Shown: positions 19,655 to 29,045, counted from the stretch's first letter. The stretch is 64,000 bases of DNA from Sphingomicrobium astaxanthinifaciens (GCF_022865105.1 NZ_JAKNYM010000002.1:1149501-1213500); one strand, 5' to 3'. Notes: generated by a model not told the origin, from the sequence alone. Made by a program: numbers and translations.

Positions 19655-20656
19655 TCAACGGCGTAGCCCGAGCGCGGCATAGGCCTTGTCGAGCGTCGGA
19701 CGGGCCGCCTCGCGGGCGGTCTGCGCGCCCTGATCGAGGATCGCGTCGAGCCGCGCCTCGTCGGCGCGCAGCGCCTCGAGCCGGGTGCGGATCGGGCCGA
19801 GCAGCGCGACCAGCGCCTCGCCGAGCGCGGGCTTGAAGGCGCCGAAGCCCTGGCCCGCGAATTCGGCCAGCACCGCTTCCTCGCTGCGGTTCGTCACCGC
19901 GGCCATGATGCCGACGAGGTTGCGCGCCTCCGGACGCTCCTCGAGCCCGTCGAGGTTGTCGGGCAGGGGGTCGGGGTCGGTGCGCGCCTTCCTGATCTTG
20001 GCGAGGATCGTGTCGTCGTCGTCGGTGAGGTTGATTCGGCTCATGTCCGAGGGATCGGACTTGCTCATCTTGTTGGACGCATCGCGCAGGCTCATCACCC
20101 GCGCCGCGCGGCCGCTGCCGATATAGGGCGCGGGGGCGGCGAACACCTCCTCGCCGACGCGGTGGTTGAAGCTGTCGGCGATGTCGCGCGCCAGCTCGAT
20201 ATGCTGCTTCTGGTCCTCGCCCACGGGGACGTGGGTGGCCTGGTAGAGCATGACGTCGGCGGCCTGCAGGACCGGGTAGGTGAACAGCCCCACGCTCGCC
20301 TTCTCGCGGTTCTTGCCCGACTTGGCCTTGAACTGGGTCATCCGGCTGAGCCAGCCCATCCGCGCGGTGCACGCCAGCAGCCATTGCAGCTCGGCGTGCG
20401 CGGGCACGTCGGACTGGGCGAACAGCACCGAGCGCTCGGGGTCGATCCCCGCGGCGAGCAGCGCGGCGGCCATCTCGCGCACGTTGCGCCGCAGCTGGGC
20501 GGGGTCGTGGTCGACGGTGATCGCGTGCAGGTCGGCTAGGAAGAAGAAGCGGCTGGCCTCCGCTTCCTCCTGCATCGCGGTCCAGCGCAGGATCGCGCCG
20601 AGCAGGTTGCCGAGGTGGAGATCACCGGTAGGCTGGATGCCGGAGACGACGCGCAT
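19655..20656 (-). CDS. trpS: Tryptophanyl-tRNA synthetase
   Basis: A 333-residue class I aminoacyl-tRNA synthetase. The HIGH-like motif is in SGIQPTGDLHLGNLLGA and the KMSKS loop in SNKMSKSDPSD; VPVGEDQKQHIELARDIA is the tryptophan/ATP pocket stretch. It starts 3 bp after the murJ stop, so the two are likely one transcript with secB upstream. Confidence 0.96.
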   Translation of the reverse strand: MRVVSGIQPTGDLHLGNLLGAILRWTAMQEEAEASRFFFLADLHAITVDHDPAQLRRNVREMAAALLAAGIDPERSVLFAQSDVPAHAELQWLLACTARMGWLSRMTQFKAKSGKNREKASVGLFTYPVLQAADVMLYQATHVPVGEDQKQHIELARDIADSFNHRVGEEVFAAPAPYIGSGRAARVMSLRDASNKMSKSDPSDMSRINLTDDDDTILAKIRKARTDPDPLPDNLDGLEERPEARNLVGIMAAVTNRSEEAVLAEFAGQGFGAFKPALGEALVALLGPIRTRLEALRADEARLDAILDQGAQTAREAARPTLDKAYAALGLRR

Positions 20657-20659
20657 GAA

Positions 20660-22228
20660 TTAGGCTTCCTTGAACTTCGATTTGCCGAGGAGGAGGAGGA
20701 TGTCCTTCTTGTCCATCGCGCCGATGATCCAGGCAAGCGCCAGATAGGCGCCGCCGCCCGCGCCGCAGGTCGCGAGGAGCGCGACCGCGCGGCGACCCGC
20801 GCCGGCGGCGAACCAGTCGGCGAAGACCATGTCGGACAGGACGAAGAGGATGGCGGCCATCACGCCCGCGCACAGCAGCTGCTTCAACAGTCGGGTGACG
20901 AGCCAGGGCTCTAGGCTGAAATGGCCGCGCGCATGGAGCAGCGTGTAGAGCGTCAAGGCGTTGACCCAGGCAGCGATGGCGGTGCCGATGGGCAAGATGA
21001 CGATCCCGACCTCGTCGATGAAGGCGAACCAGATGCCGATCGCGAGCGCGAGGGTCGCCATCGTGATGTAGGCGGGGGTTTTCATGTCCTTGCGCGCGAA
21101 GAACCCGGGCGCGAGGATCTTGATCATCACATAGGCGGGCAAGCCGAACACCATGTAGGCAAGCACCTGTCCCGAGGTGGCGGCATCTTCCTCGGTGAAG
21201 CGGCCGCCTTCGAACAGGACGGTCATGATCGGCTGCGCGATGACGATCAGCGCGATGGTCGCGGGCAGGGTAAGGAGCATGGCGAGCTCGGTCGCGCGGC
21301 TCTGGACGTTGCTCGCCTGGCGGTGCTCGGCCTGGCCGATATGGCGGCTGATCGCGGGCAGGATGGCAACGCCGATGGCCGAGCCGATCAGCGCCAGCGG
21401 GAGTTGGTTGAGGCGGTCGGCCTGCGACAGATAGACAAGGCTGCCGTCGGGCAGGCGGGTCGCGAACTTCAGGTAGAAGAGCTGGCTGATGTAATAGCCG
21501 CCCGCCGCGATGGTGGCGGGGACCATGAGCTTCAGGAGCTCCTTGACCCGGGGCGTCATGCGCGGCGGGAGGAGCTTGAGCTTGAGGCCGGCATGGCGGG
21601 TCGCGGCGACGAGGGTGGCGAGTTGGATCACCCCGCCGACGATCACGCCCCAGGCCATGGCGCGCGCGGTGACGAGCCCGCCCTCGTCGAAGATCAGCAG
21701 CGCGCCGACCAGCGCGACATTGAGCAACGCGGGTGCGAAGGCGGCGACGGCGAAGCGCGAGAGCGAGTTGAGGATGCCGCTGAACAGCGAGACCAGCGCG
21801 ATGAAGATGAGATAGGGGAAGGTGATGCGCGTGAGGTCGACCGCCTGACCGAAGAGCGTGGGGTCGGCGCGCCAGCTTTCATCGGCGATGGCGGCGACCA
21901 CCAGCGGCATGCCGACGACGAAGAGGGCGGTGATGAGGATGAGCGCGGGCAGGAACACCGCCTGCACTTCCTCGGCAAAGCGCTTGGCATCGGCGAGGTC
22001 GCCGTCCTTGCCGACGAGCCGCGCGAACAGCGGCACGAAGCCTTGCGAAAAAGCGCCTTCACCGAGCAACCGGCGCAGCTGGTTGGGGATGGTGAAGGCG
22101 AAGACGAACAGGTCCGCTGCGGCGGACGCGCCCATGACCCGCGAGAAGACCATCTCGCGCACGAAGCCGAGGATGCGGCTGACGAGCGTCAGTCCGCCGA
22201 TCGTGCCCCCGGCCTTGACGAGGTTCAT
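20660..22228 (-). CDS. murJ: Lipid II flippase MurJ
   Basis: A 522-residue polytopic membrane protein (about 14 membrane segments) of the MOP superfamily that moves lipid II across the inner membrane. Visible family stretches are SRILGFVREMVFSRVMGA at the N terminus, AFTIPNQLRRLLGEGAFSQGFVP, and GVAILPAISRH in the middle. It lies 15 bp after secB on the same strand. Confidence 0.95.
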   Translation of the reverse strand: MNLVKAGGTIGGLTLVSRILGFVREMVFSRVMGASAAADLFVFAFTIPNQLRRLLGEGAFSQGFVPLFARLVGKDGDLADAKRFAEEVQAVFLPALILITALFVVGMPLVVAAIADESWRADPTLFGQAVDLTRITFPYLIFIALVSLFSGILNSLSRFAVAAFAPALLNVALVGALLIFDEGGLVTARAMAWGVIVGGVIQLATLVAATRHAGLKLKLLPPRMTPRVKELLKLMVPATIAAGGYYISQLFYLKFATRLPDGSLVYLSQADRLNQLPLALIGSAIGVAILPAISRHIGQAEHRQASNVQSRATELAMLLTLPATIALIVIAQPIMTVLFEGGRFTEEDAATSGQVLAYMVFGLPAYVMIKILAPGFFARKDMKTPAYITMATLALAIGIWFAFIDEVGIVILPIGTAIAAWVNALTLYTLLHARGHFSLEPWLVTRLLKQLLCAGVMAAILFVLSDMVFADWFAAGAGRRAVALLATCGAGGGAYLALAWIIGAMDKKDILLLLGKSKFKEA

Positions 22229-22243
22229 GGGCGCCCCAGCGCC

Positions 22244-22825
22244 TTAGGCGTTGGTGTCGGCGCCGGGCGCGGGCGCGGGCGCGCCGTCACCCTGCTGCTG
22301 CGCGCGCGCGGCGGCGAGCCGCTGCATGTAGATCGCGCCGAAGTCGATCGGTTCGAGCAGCAGCGGCTGGAAGCCGGCGTGCGCGGTCGCATCGGCGATC
22401 ACCTGCCGCGCGAACGGGAAGATCAGCCGCGGCGCCTCGACGAGCAGCAGCGGCTGCAACTGGTCGGCGGGAATGTTGCGGATGCCGAACAGCCCGCCAT
22501 AGGCAAGGTCGACGACGAACTGGGTGCCTTCCTCGGCCTTGGCCGAAGCCTCGATCTTGAGCACCACCTCGTGGACGTCCTCGCCGATCTGCTGGACATC
22601 GATGTTGAAGGCGAGGTCGATCTTGGGCTGGCCCTTGTACTGGAACGACTTGGGCGCGTTGGGATTCTCGACCGACAGGTCCTTCACATATTGCGCGAGG
22701 TTGGCGAACTGGGGGGCCTCGCCCGCCGCCTGGCCGGGGGCGCCGGCCGCCGCGTCGGCAGGCTGCGCCTCGGGGTTGCCGGTCGGCGTTTCGGGGGTGT
22801 CGGGGGTCGGCGTTTCGTCGGCCAT
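22244..22825 (-). CDS. secB: Protein-export chaperone SecB
   Basis: A 193-residue cytosolic chaperone that holds preproteins unfolded for SecA. The core reads LAQYVKDLSVENPNAPKSF, VVLKIEASAK, DLAYGGLFGIRNIP, LLLVEAPRLIFPFARQVIAD and GFQPLLLEPIDF, all SecB hallmarks. Both ends are extended by low-complexity Pro/Ala/Thr-rich tails (about residues 1-40 and 178-193), common in alphaproteobacteria. The ATG at 22825 is the only reasonable start; the frame upstream is antisense to the Tim44-like gene. Confidence 0.95.
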   Translation of the reverse strand: MADETPTPDTPETPTGNPEAQPADAAAGAPGQAAGEAPQFANLAQYVKDLSVENPNAPKSFQYKGQPKIDLAFNIDVQQIGEDVHEVVLKIEASAKAEEGTQFVVDLAYGGLFGIRNIPADQLQPLLLVEAPRLIFPFARQVIADATAHAGFQPLLLEPIDFGAIYMQRLAAARAQQQGDGAPAPAPGADTNA

Positions 22826-23050
22826 GGTCGTATCTTTCCAAGCTCTTGGGCAGGAGGGCGACCGTCGCGGCCACCCCTTGTCACTGATCGTCTGCGCGCC
22901 TAGCAGCCCGACCGATGCGACGCAACGCGCCTTTCGTGCGTTGATCCTGGCGCTTTGTCTTTGAAAGCCGCGGCCAAGGCTCCTATGTTGGAGGCTCGAC
23001 CATCCGGCCCGGACAAGACATCGGGCCCGAACCAGCATTGGGATAGCATT

Positions 23051-23704
23051 TTGACCGCACTCGTGATCCTCGCCCTCGTCGCCCTGTTCATCGGGCTTCG
23101 CCTGTTCAGCGTGCTGGGCGAGCGCACCGGGCATGAGCAGACCCCGCTCGTCAAGGCCCCCGAGGCCGAACCGCGGGTCGAGCAGCAGCCCGACCCCGCG
23201 GCCAGCGCGGGCAGCGCCGCGCTCGACGAGGGCGACATGGCCTATGTCCCGCTCGCCGGGCCGGGCGTGCGCGCGCTGCTGGCGGCGGACCCGGGGTTCG
23301 ACGTCGCGCGCTTCATCGAGGGCGCGAAGGGCGCCTATCGCATGATCCTCGAGCGCTTCTGGCAGGGCGACCTCGAGGCGGTGCGCGCGTTCCTCGACGA
23401 CAATGTCCACGACGCCTTCGCCAGCGCGGTCGAGGCGCGCAAGGCGCAGGGGCTCACGCTCGACAACCGCCTCATCCACATCGACCAGGCGATCATCGTC
23501 GCCGCCAGCCTCGATCGCTCGATCGCCGAGGTGGCGGTGCGCTTCAAGGCCGATATCGCCGCGGTGACCCGCGACGGCGAGGGCAATGTGGTGGCCGGGT
23601 CGATGGACGATGCGGTGCAGACGCGCGATCGCTGGACCTTCCGCCGCGACATCGCCTCGGCCGACCCCAACTGGATCCTCGTCGAGACCGACGAAGAAGC
23701 ATGA
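23051..23704 (+). CDS. Tim44-like domain protein, membrane anchored
   Basis: A protein of 217 residues if started at the TTG at 23051, which places one membrane segment (TALVILALVALFIGLRLFSVL) at the N terminus. An ATG at 22985 would add 22 polar residues. A Pro/Glu-rich linker follows, then a C-terminal Tim44-like fold (from about residue 85) with FIEGAKGAYRMILERFWQGDL and a WTFRRDI strand near the end. Tim44-like (TimA-type) proteins of alphaproteobacteria are related to the mitochondrial import subunit; their bacterial function is not well established. The gene is divergent from secB, and mltA starts by ATGA overlap. Confidence 0.75.
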   Translation: MTALVILALVALFIGLRLFSVLGERTGHEQTPLVKAPEAEPRVEQQPDPAASAGSAALDEGDMAYVPLAGPGVRALLAADPGFDVARFIEGAKGAYRMILERFWQGDLEAVRAFLDDNVHDAFASAVEARKAQGLTLDNRLIHIDQAIIVAASLDRSIAEVAVRFKADIAAVTRDGEGNVVAGSMDDAVQTRDRWTFRRDIASADPNWILVETDEEA

Positions 23705-24879
23705 GCGGGACGAGCGTGGCGCGCGTCGCCGGAGCCTGGCTCGCGCTGATGCTCGGCGCCTGCGCGGCGAGCCCGCAGGGCCCGTCCGCATCGGCGTCCG
23801 CGCCCGCGCCGACACCCGCGCCCGCGCCCGTGCCCGCCGCCGCCACCGCGCTCGAGGCCGGGGTGCGGCTTGCCGCGGCGATCGCGCCGCGCGGCGAGGA
23901 AGCGCGCCGCGCGCTCGAGGCCTTCGTCACCTCATGCCCCAAGCTGCTCGCGCGGACCGACAGCAGCTTGCTCACGCTGCCCGCCGACTGGGCGCCGCTG
24001 TGCGCCGAGGCGCGCACGCTCGACCCCGCACGCGCCGCCGACTTCTTCGCCGCGCGCTTTGCGTGGATCGAGGTCGGCGACGGACGCGCCTTCGCGACCG
24101 GCTATTTCGAACCCGAGATCGACGCCAGCCCGGTGCCCACCGCGACGCTGTCCGCGCCCGTCTACGCGCTGCCCGACGACCTCACCCAGGGCGTCTTCAG
24201 CGACGGTTCGGGCGAGGGGCGCGGGCGCCGCGATGCCAATGGCGACTTCGTGCGCTATTTCGACCGCGCCGCGATCGACGCGGGGGCGCTGGCGGGGCGC
24301 GGGCTCGAGCTCGGCTATGCCGACCCGGTCGACCTGTTCTTCCTCCAGATCCAGGGCTCGGGACGGCTGCGGATGCCCGACGGCGAGGTGGTGCGGATCG
24401 GCTATGCCGGCCAGAACGGCCATGAATATGTCGCCATCGGCCGGCTGCTGCGCGAGCGCGGGCTGATGGAGAGCGGGACGATCACGCTCGACAGCCTGCA
24501 GGAATGGCTGCGCGCCGACCCGGTGCGCGGCACCGCGCTGATGCAGGAAAACCCGTCCTATGTCTTCTTCCGCCGGCTCGAGGGCGAGGGGCCGCTCGGC
24601 GCGCTCGAGGTGCCGGTGGTCCCGGTCGGCAGCGTCGCCGCCGACCCCCGCTTCGTCCCGCTCGGCGCGCCCGTGTGGCTCGACCTCGACAATGACGCCG
24701 CCGACGGCCTGTGGGTGGCGCAGGATACCGGCGGGGCGATCAAGGGCGCGAACCGGTTCGACACCTTCTGGGGCGCCGGACCTGCGGCCAAGCGGATCGC
24801 GGGGGTGATGTCGAGCGAGGGGCGGGCGCTGCTGCTCCTGCCCCGGACGGCGGTCGCGCGTGCGCTCGCTCGGCCCTGA
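23701..24879 (+). CDS. mltA: Membrane-bound lytic murein transglycosylase A
   Basis: A 392-residue lipoprotein (lipobox LGAC, Cys ~21) followed by a Pro/Ala-rich spacer to about residue 45. The MltA domain shows ATGYFEPEIDAS, YFDRAAID, DLFFLQIQGSGRL and QENPSYVFFR; the 3D domain ends with the catalytic-Asp segment VAQDTGGAIKGANRFDTFWG. The enzyme cleaves peptidoglycan glycan strands, leaving 1,6-anhydromuramyl ends. It overlaps the Tim44-like gene by 4 bp and the Smr gene by 20 bp. Confidence 0.94.
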   Translation: MSGTSVARVAGAWLALMLGACAASPQGPSASASAPAPTPAPAPVPAAATALEAGVRLAAAIAPRGEEARRALEAFVTSCPKLLARTDSSLLTLPADWAPLCAEARTLDPARAADFFAARFAWIEVGDGRAFATGYFEPEIDASPVPTATLSAPVYALPDDLTQGVFSDGSGEGRGRRDANGDFVRYFDRAAIDAGALAGRGLELGYADPVDLFFLQIQGSGRLRMPDGEVVRIGYAGQNGHEYVAIGRLLRERGLMESGTITLDSLQEWLRADPVRGTALMQENPSYVFFRRLEGEGPLGALEVPVVPVGSVAADPRFVPLGAPVWLDLDNDAADGLWVAQDTGGAIKGANRFDTFWGAGPAAKRIAGVMSSEGRALLLLPRTAVARALARP

Positions 24880-25444
24880 GGAAAAGGCGCTGTGGGCCAA
24901 GGTCGTGGCGACCGTCGAGCCCCTCTCGCGCGACCCCGCCGGGCGCCGCGCGCCCGCGCCGCCGCGCCCGGCCGAGGCGGCGCGGCCCCCGCGCGCGCCG
25001 CGTCCCAGCGCGGCGCAGCGCGCCAGCGCCGCCGCCGCGGTGCGCGCCGAGCCGCCGCGGATCGTGCCGCCCCCGAGCCGGACCCACCAGGACGCCACGC
25101 TCGACGGTGGCTGGGACAAGCGGCTGCGGCAGGGGCGTAGCGCCCCCGACCGGGTGATCGACCTGCACGGCCACAACCTCGACCATGCCTGGCACGCGAT
25201 CGATCGTGGGATCGAGGCCGCGCTCGGCGCCGGCGAGCGGCTGGTGCTGCTGGTGACCGGGCACGCGCCCAAGGGCGAGCCGCCGATCGCGCGGGGCAAG
25301 ATCCGCGCCGCGGTCGAAGGCTGGCTGTCGGCCTCGCGCCACGCCGACGCGATCGCCGCGGTGCGCCCCGCCGCGCCGCGCCACGGCGGGCGCGGCGCGC
25401 TCTACCTCGTGCTGCGCCGCCAACGCCCGGGCGCGCCGCGCTGA
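24860..25444 (+). CDS. Smr-domain protein
   Basis: A 194-residue protein starting at GTG 24860 within the end of mltA. The first ~85 residues are Pro/Ala/Arg-rich and probably disordered. The C-terminal Smr domain has DLHGHNLDHAWHAID and LLVTGHAPKGEPPIARGKIR, ending YLVLRRQR. Smr domains, also found at the end of MutS2, are nucleases acting on branched DNA or RNA; the substrate here is unknown. Confidence 0.85.
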   Translation: MRSLGPEEKALWAKVVATVEPLSRDPAGRRAPAPPRPAEAARPPRAPRPSAAQRASAAAAVRAEPPRIVPPPSRTHQDATLDGGWDKRLRQGRSAPDRVIDLHGHNLDHAWHAIDRGIEAALGAGERLVLLVTGHAPKGEPPIARGKIRAAVEGWLSASRHADAIAAVRPAAPRHGGRGALYLVLRRQRPGAPR

Positions 25445-25476
25445 CGCCCCGGCGGCGTGACGCTTTATTAACCTTC

Positions 25477-25490
25477 ATGATCTAGATCAA
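25477..25490 (+). promoter_or_regulatory. FNR/FixK-like site upstream of the GGDEF-EAL gene
   Basis: The sequence ATGATCTAGATCAA matches the FNR/FixK consensus TTGAT-N4-ATCAA at nine of ten defined positions, and its core TGATCTAGATCA is a perfect 12-bp palindrome. It lies 55-68 bp before the start of the GGDEF-EAL gene in a locally AT-rich patch. Which Crp/Fnr-family protein would bind is unknown. Confidence 0.5.
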
Positions 25491-25544
25491 TCGGGCTCGG
25501 ATGACGCGCGGCACGCCCGCCAAGCGGCAGACAGGGAGCTGATT

Positions 25545-27254
25545 TTGGCGGTGATGGACAAGGCCAAGGCACAGAAATTCGCCAATGCCCTGCTCTCCGG
25601 AGCAGCCGGCCTCGCCTCGTTCGTCTTCAGCCTCGCCGCGCTGCTCTACCTCACCGAACTCGACGAGAAGATCCTCGCCAGCATCGTCGCCGGTACCTTC
25701 TGCCTCCTGATCTGCTATATCGCCTCGGAACGCCCCAATTCGCAGAGCGCGCGCGCGCTCGCCGCGCTCGGCGACCGGCTGCTCGCGGTCGAGGAGGGCG
25801 ACCTAACCAGTCCCGCCCCGCCGCTCGTCCAGGAATCGATGCCCGCGGTCGCGCAGGCGGTCGACAAGCTGTTCGCCGAGGTGCGCGCCTCGATCGACAA
25901 TGCGCATGCGCTGGGCATGTTCGACCCCGTCACCTCGCTGCCCAACCGGCTGCATTTTCGCGGCGAGGCCGACAAGCTGCTCGCGACCTGCGAGCGCGAT
26001 TGCGCGATGCTGTTCGTCGACCTCGACCGCTTCAAGGGGGTCAATGACAGCCTCGGCCATGCCCGCGGCGACCAGCTGCTGACGATGGTCGCCAACCGGC
26101 TGCGCAACGTGGTCAACCTCGAGGCGGGGCCCGAGGACATGCCGCGCCCGCTGGTGGCGCGGCTCGCGGGCGACGAGTTCACCATCTTCCTCGCCGGGGT
26201 GAAGCCCGAGGGGGTCGAGGGCATCGCGCGCCGCGTCTGCCGGGCGATCGCCGAACCGTTCGAACTGCACGGCCATTCGATCGACATCGGCGCCTCGGTC
26301 GGGGTCGCGCTGGCGCCCTGCCACGGCGACAGCGTGGAAAAGCTGATGCGCGCGGCCGATATCGCGATGTACCAGGCCAAGAGCCTCGGGGGCGGTCGCT
26401 ACGTCACCTTCTCGAGCGCGCTCGCCAAGCGGCACGAGCACAAGATCGCCACCGAGCGCGCGCTGACCGAAGCGCTCGAACGGGGCGAGTTCACGCTGGC
26501 GTTGCAGCCGCAGATGAGCCTGCGCACGGGCGAGGTGACGGGGGCCGAGGCGCTGCTGCGCTGGAACCATCCGCACGGCAATGTCGCTAAGCCCTCCGAC
26601 TTCATCGAGGTCGCCGAGAGCTGCGGCGCGATCACCGACATCGGCAACTGGGTGCTGGGCGAATGCGCCGAGATCCTCGCCCAGTGGCAGGAGCGCGGAC
26701 GCGCCCGGCGGGTCGCGGTCAACGTCAGCCCGCGCCAGCTCGAGCGCGGCGATTTCTTCGAGCGCGTGCGCGAGGCCTTCGAGGCGCGATCGATCCCGCT
26801 CAGCCTCGTCGAACTCGAATTCACCGAGACCGCGGCGATGCGCTGCACCGAGGAGCAGATCGCGGCGATGGCGGCGCTGCGCGCCGACGGGGCGACGATC
26901 GCGATCGACGATTTCGGCACCGGCTATTCGAACATCGCGCGGCTGCGCTCGATGCCGCTCGACCGGGTCAAGCTCGACCCCAGCCTGGTGGTCGACATCG
27001 ACCGCTCGGAAAAGGCGCGCAACATCGTCCAGTCGGTCATCACGCTGATCCACGCGGTCGGCGCCGACATCGTCGCCGAGGCGATCGAGAATGCCGCGCA
27101 GGCCGACCTCCTGCGCACGATGGGCGCGCAGGTGGTGCAGGGCTATGTCTTCGCCCCGCCGATGAACGAGGACGAGTTCTTCACCTGGCTCGACAATGCC
27201 GAGAACCGCAAGGGGCCGCGGCTGGTCACGCTGGGCGGCGACAGCGTCGCCTAG
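25545..27254 (+). CDS. GGDEF-EAL cyclic-di-GMP signalling protein
   Basis: A 569-residue protein. Two N-terminal hydrophobic segments (about residues 12-37 and 44-61) suggest a membrane hairpin anchor, followed by a short linker. The GGDEF domain carries AGDEF (208-212) instead of GGDEF, a variant still found in active cyclases, and no clear RxxD inhibitory site. The EAL domain looks complete: EALLRW (Glu335), VAVNVSPRQ, ELEFTETA, DDFGTGYSN (Asp455), VKLD and QGYVFAPP. It therefore most likely hydrolyses c-di-GMP; cyclase activity is uncertain. The TTG at 25545 is favoured by the GGGAG at suitable distance; an ATG at 25554 is possible. It is convergent with dapE. Confidence 0.9.
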   Translation: MAVMDKAKAQKFANALLSGAAGLASFVFSLAALLYLTELDEKILASIVAGTFCLLICYIASERPNSQSARALAALGDRLLAVEEGDLTSPAPPLVQESMPAVAQAVDKLFAEVRASIDNAHALGMFDPVTSLPNRLHFRGEADKLLATCERDCAMLFVDLDRFKGVNDSLGHARGDQLLTMVANRLRNVVNLEAGPEDMPRPLVARLAGDEFTIFLAGVKPEGVEGIARRVCRAIAEPFELHGHSIDIGASVGVALAPCHGDSVEKLMRAADIAMYQAKSLGGGRYVTFSSALAKRHEHKIATERALTEALERGEFTLALQPQMSLRTGEVTGAEALLRWNHPHGNVAKPSDFIEVAESCGAITDIGNWVLGECAEILAQWQERGRARRVAVNVSPRQLERGDFFERVREAFEARSIPLSLVELEFTETAAMRCTEEQIAAMAALRADGATIAIDDFGTGYSNIARLRSMPLDRVKLDPSLVVDIDRSEKARNIVQSVITLIHAVGADIVAEAIENAAQADLLRTMGAQVVQGYVFAPPMNEDEFFTWLDNAENRKGPRLVTLGGDSVA

Positions 27255-27261
27255 CCAGGGC

Positions 27262-28389
27262 CTAGCCGAACAACTTGTCGAGCACCCGCCCGTAGATCCG
27301 CGCCAGCGCGCGAATGTCCTCGACCGCCGCCGCTTCGCCGACCTTGTGCATGGTCGCGTTGGGCAGGCCGAAATCGATCACCGGACACAGTTCGATTAGG
27401 AAGCGACCATCGGAGGTGCCGCCCTTGGTCGACAGGTCGGTCTCGATCCCGGTTTCCTCGCGGATCGCCGCGACGACGACGTCGTAGAGCGTCCCCGGGG
27501 GGGTGAGGAAGCTCTCGCCCGAGACGCGCGTGCGGACCCGCGCGGTGGGGTCGAGCGCATGGACCCGGTCGGTCAGCGCGTCGGCCAGTTCGCCGCCCTT
27601 GTGCAGGCTGGTGAAGCGGATGTTGAGCTGCCCGGTCGCGCTGCCCGGGATCACGTTGGAGGCCTTGGTCGGCGTGTCGAGCGCGACGAACTCGAGGTTC
27701 GAGGGCTGGAACGCCTCATTGCCCTCGTCGATCACCCATTCATCGAGCGCGGCGATGATCCGCGCCAGCCGCGGTATGGGATTGTCGGCAAGGTGGGGGT
27801 AGGCGACATGGCCCTGGTGGCCGGGCACCTCGATCCACACGTTCAACGACCCGCGGCGGCCGATCTTGACCGTGTCGCCGAGCGTGTCGACGCTGGTGGG
27901 CTCGCCGATCAGGCACATGTCGGGACGGATGTCGCGTTCCTTGAGCCAGTCGACGATGCGCGGGGTGCCGTAGGTGGCATAACCCTCCTCGTCCCCGGTG
28001 ATCAGCAGCGACTGCGTCCCGGTCGCGGGCAGCCGGGCGTGGAGCGCGGCGACATAGGCGGCGATCGCGCTCTTCATGTCGCAGGCGCCGCGCCCGTAGA
28101 GGATGCCGTCCTCGATCACCGGGTCGTAGGGATCGTGCGCCCAGCCCTCGCCCGCGGGCACGACGTCGAGATGGCCGGCGAAGGCGAAATGCGGCCCCTC
28201 GCGCCCGGTCTCGCGGATCGCCACCATATTCTCGGTCGGGCCATCGGGCGCCTCGCCGAGCACGAAGCGATGGCAGGTGAACCCCAGCGGGGCGAGCGCG
28301 GCCTCGAGCCGGTCGAACACCTCGCCGCGCGCGGGGGTGACGGACTTGACCCCGATAAGGGCGGCGGCAAGGTCGACGGGATCGGTCAC
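27262..28389 (-). CDS. dapE: Succinyl-diaminopimelate desuccinylase
   Basis: A 375-residue M20-family zinc peptidase-like enzyme of the lysine/diaminopimelate pathway, hydrolysing N-succinyl-LL-diaminopimelate. Metal-site motifs are AGHLDVVPAG, GRGACDMKS, TGDEEGYATYGT and, late, STKGGTSDGRF; the dimerization domain contains RRGSLNVWIEVPGHQGHVAYP. The start is a GTG at 28389 that overlaps the gst stop (GTGA). The frame further upstream is antisense and is rejected. Confidence 0.95.
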   Translation of the reverse strand: MTDPVDLAAALIGVKSVTPARGEVFDRLEAALAPLGFTCHRFVLGEAPDGPTENMVAIRETGREGPHFAFAGHLDVVPAGEGWAHDPYDPVIEDGILYGRGACDMKSAIAAYVAALHARLPATGTQSLLITGDEEGYATYGTPRIVDWLKERDIRPDMCLIGEPTSVDTLGDTVKIGRRGSLNVWIEVPGHQGHVAYPHLADNPIPRLARIIAALDEWVIDEGNEAFQPSNLEFVALDTPTKASNVIPGSATGQLNIRFTSLHKGGELADALTDRVHALDPTARVRTRVSGESFLTPPGTLYDVVVAAIREETGIETDLSTKGGTSDGRFLIELCPVIDFGLPNATMHKVGEAAAVEDIRALARIYGRVLDKLFG

Positions 28390-29045
28390 GATTTCTCCGG
28401 TTCGTAGGCGGTGATTTCCCACGGCTCTTCCTGCGCCAGTTCGATCCATTCGACGACATGGGCGTGGTGAAGCACCGCGCTGGCATAGGCCGCGGCGAAG
28501 GGGGGCAGGGGGACCCGGTAGGTGATGAAGCGGGTGACCACGGGCGCGAACATCATGTCGACCGCGCTCCACGCGCCGAACAGATAGTCGCCCTCGCCCT
28601 CGCGCCGCGCGCGCGCCTGCGCCCACAGGTTGAGGATGCGGTCGACCTCCTCGATCTCGGCGGGCGAGAGGATGTGGTCGTCGACGCGCTTGCGCACGTT
28701 CATCGGCATCTCGCGGCGGATCGCGGGGAAGGAAGAATGCATCTCGGCAGCCATCGAGCGGGCCATGCCGCGGCGCGCCGGGTCCTCGGGCCAGAAACGA
28801 TAGTCGCAGCGTTCGGCGCAGGTCTCGATGATCGCGAGGCTGTCCCAGACGACCGTGTCGCCATCCCACAACAGCGGGACCTTGCCCCCCGAGGCGGCGA
28901 ATTCATCGCCCGCGCGGGCCTGGTCCCAGGCCGCGTCGAACAGCGGCACGACCAGTTCCTCGAACTCGAGCCCCGCCGCCTTGAGCGCGAGCCAGGCGCG
29001 CATCGACCAGGAGGAATAGGCGCGGTTGCCAATGATCAGCTTCAT
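28386..29045 (-). CDS. Glutathione S-transferase family protein
   Basis: A 219-residue protein with an N-terminal thioredoxin-like domain (MKLIIGNRAYSSWSMRAWL, then KVPLLWDGDTVVWDSLAIIE, the usual Pro and Ser-x-Ala/Ile glutathione-site elements) and an all-helical C-terminal domain from about residue 85. The SSWSMR motif near the N terminus is typical of a bacterial subgroup of uncertain substrate. It is upstream of dapE by GTGA overlap, which may reflect only compaction. A 119-bp gap without a gene separates it from engB. Confidence 0.85.
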   Translation of the reverse strand: MKLIIGNRAYSSWSMRAWLALKAAGLEFEELVVPLFDAAWDQARAGDEFAASGGKVPLLWDGDTVVWDSLAIIETCAERCDYRFWPEDPARRGMARSMAAEMHSSFPAIRREMPMNVRKRVDDHILSPAEIEEVDRILNLWAQARARREGEGDYLFGAWSAVDMMFAPVVTRFITYRVPLPPFAAAYASAVLHHAHVVEWIELAQEEPWEITAYEPEKS

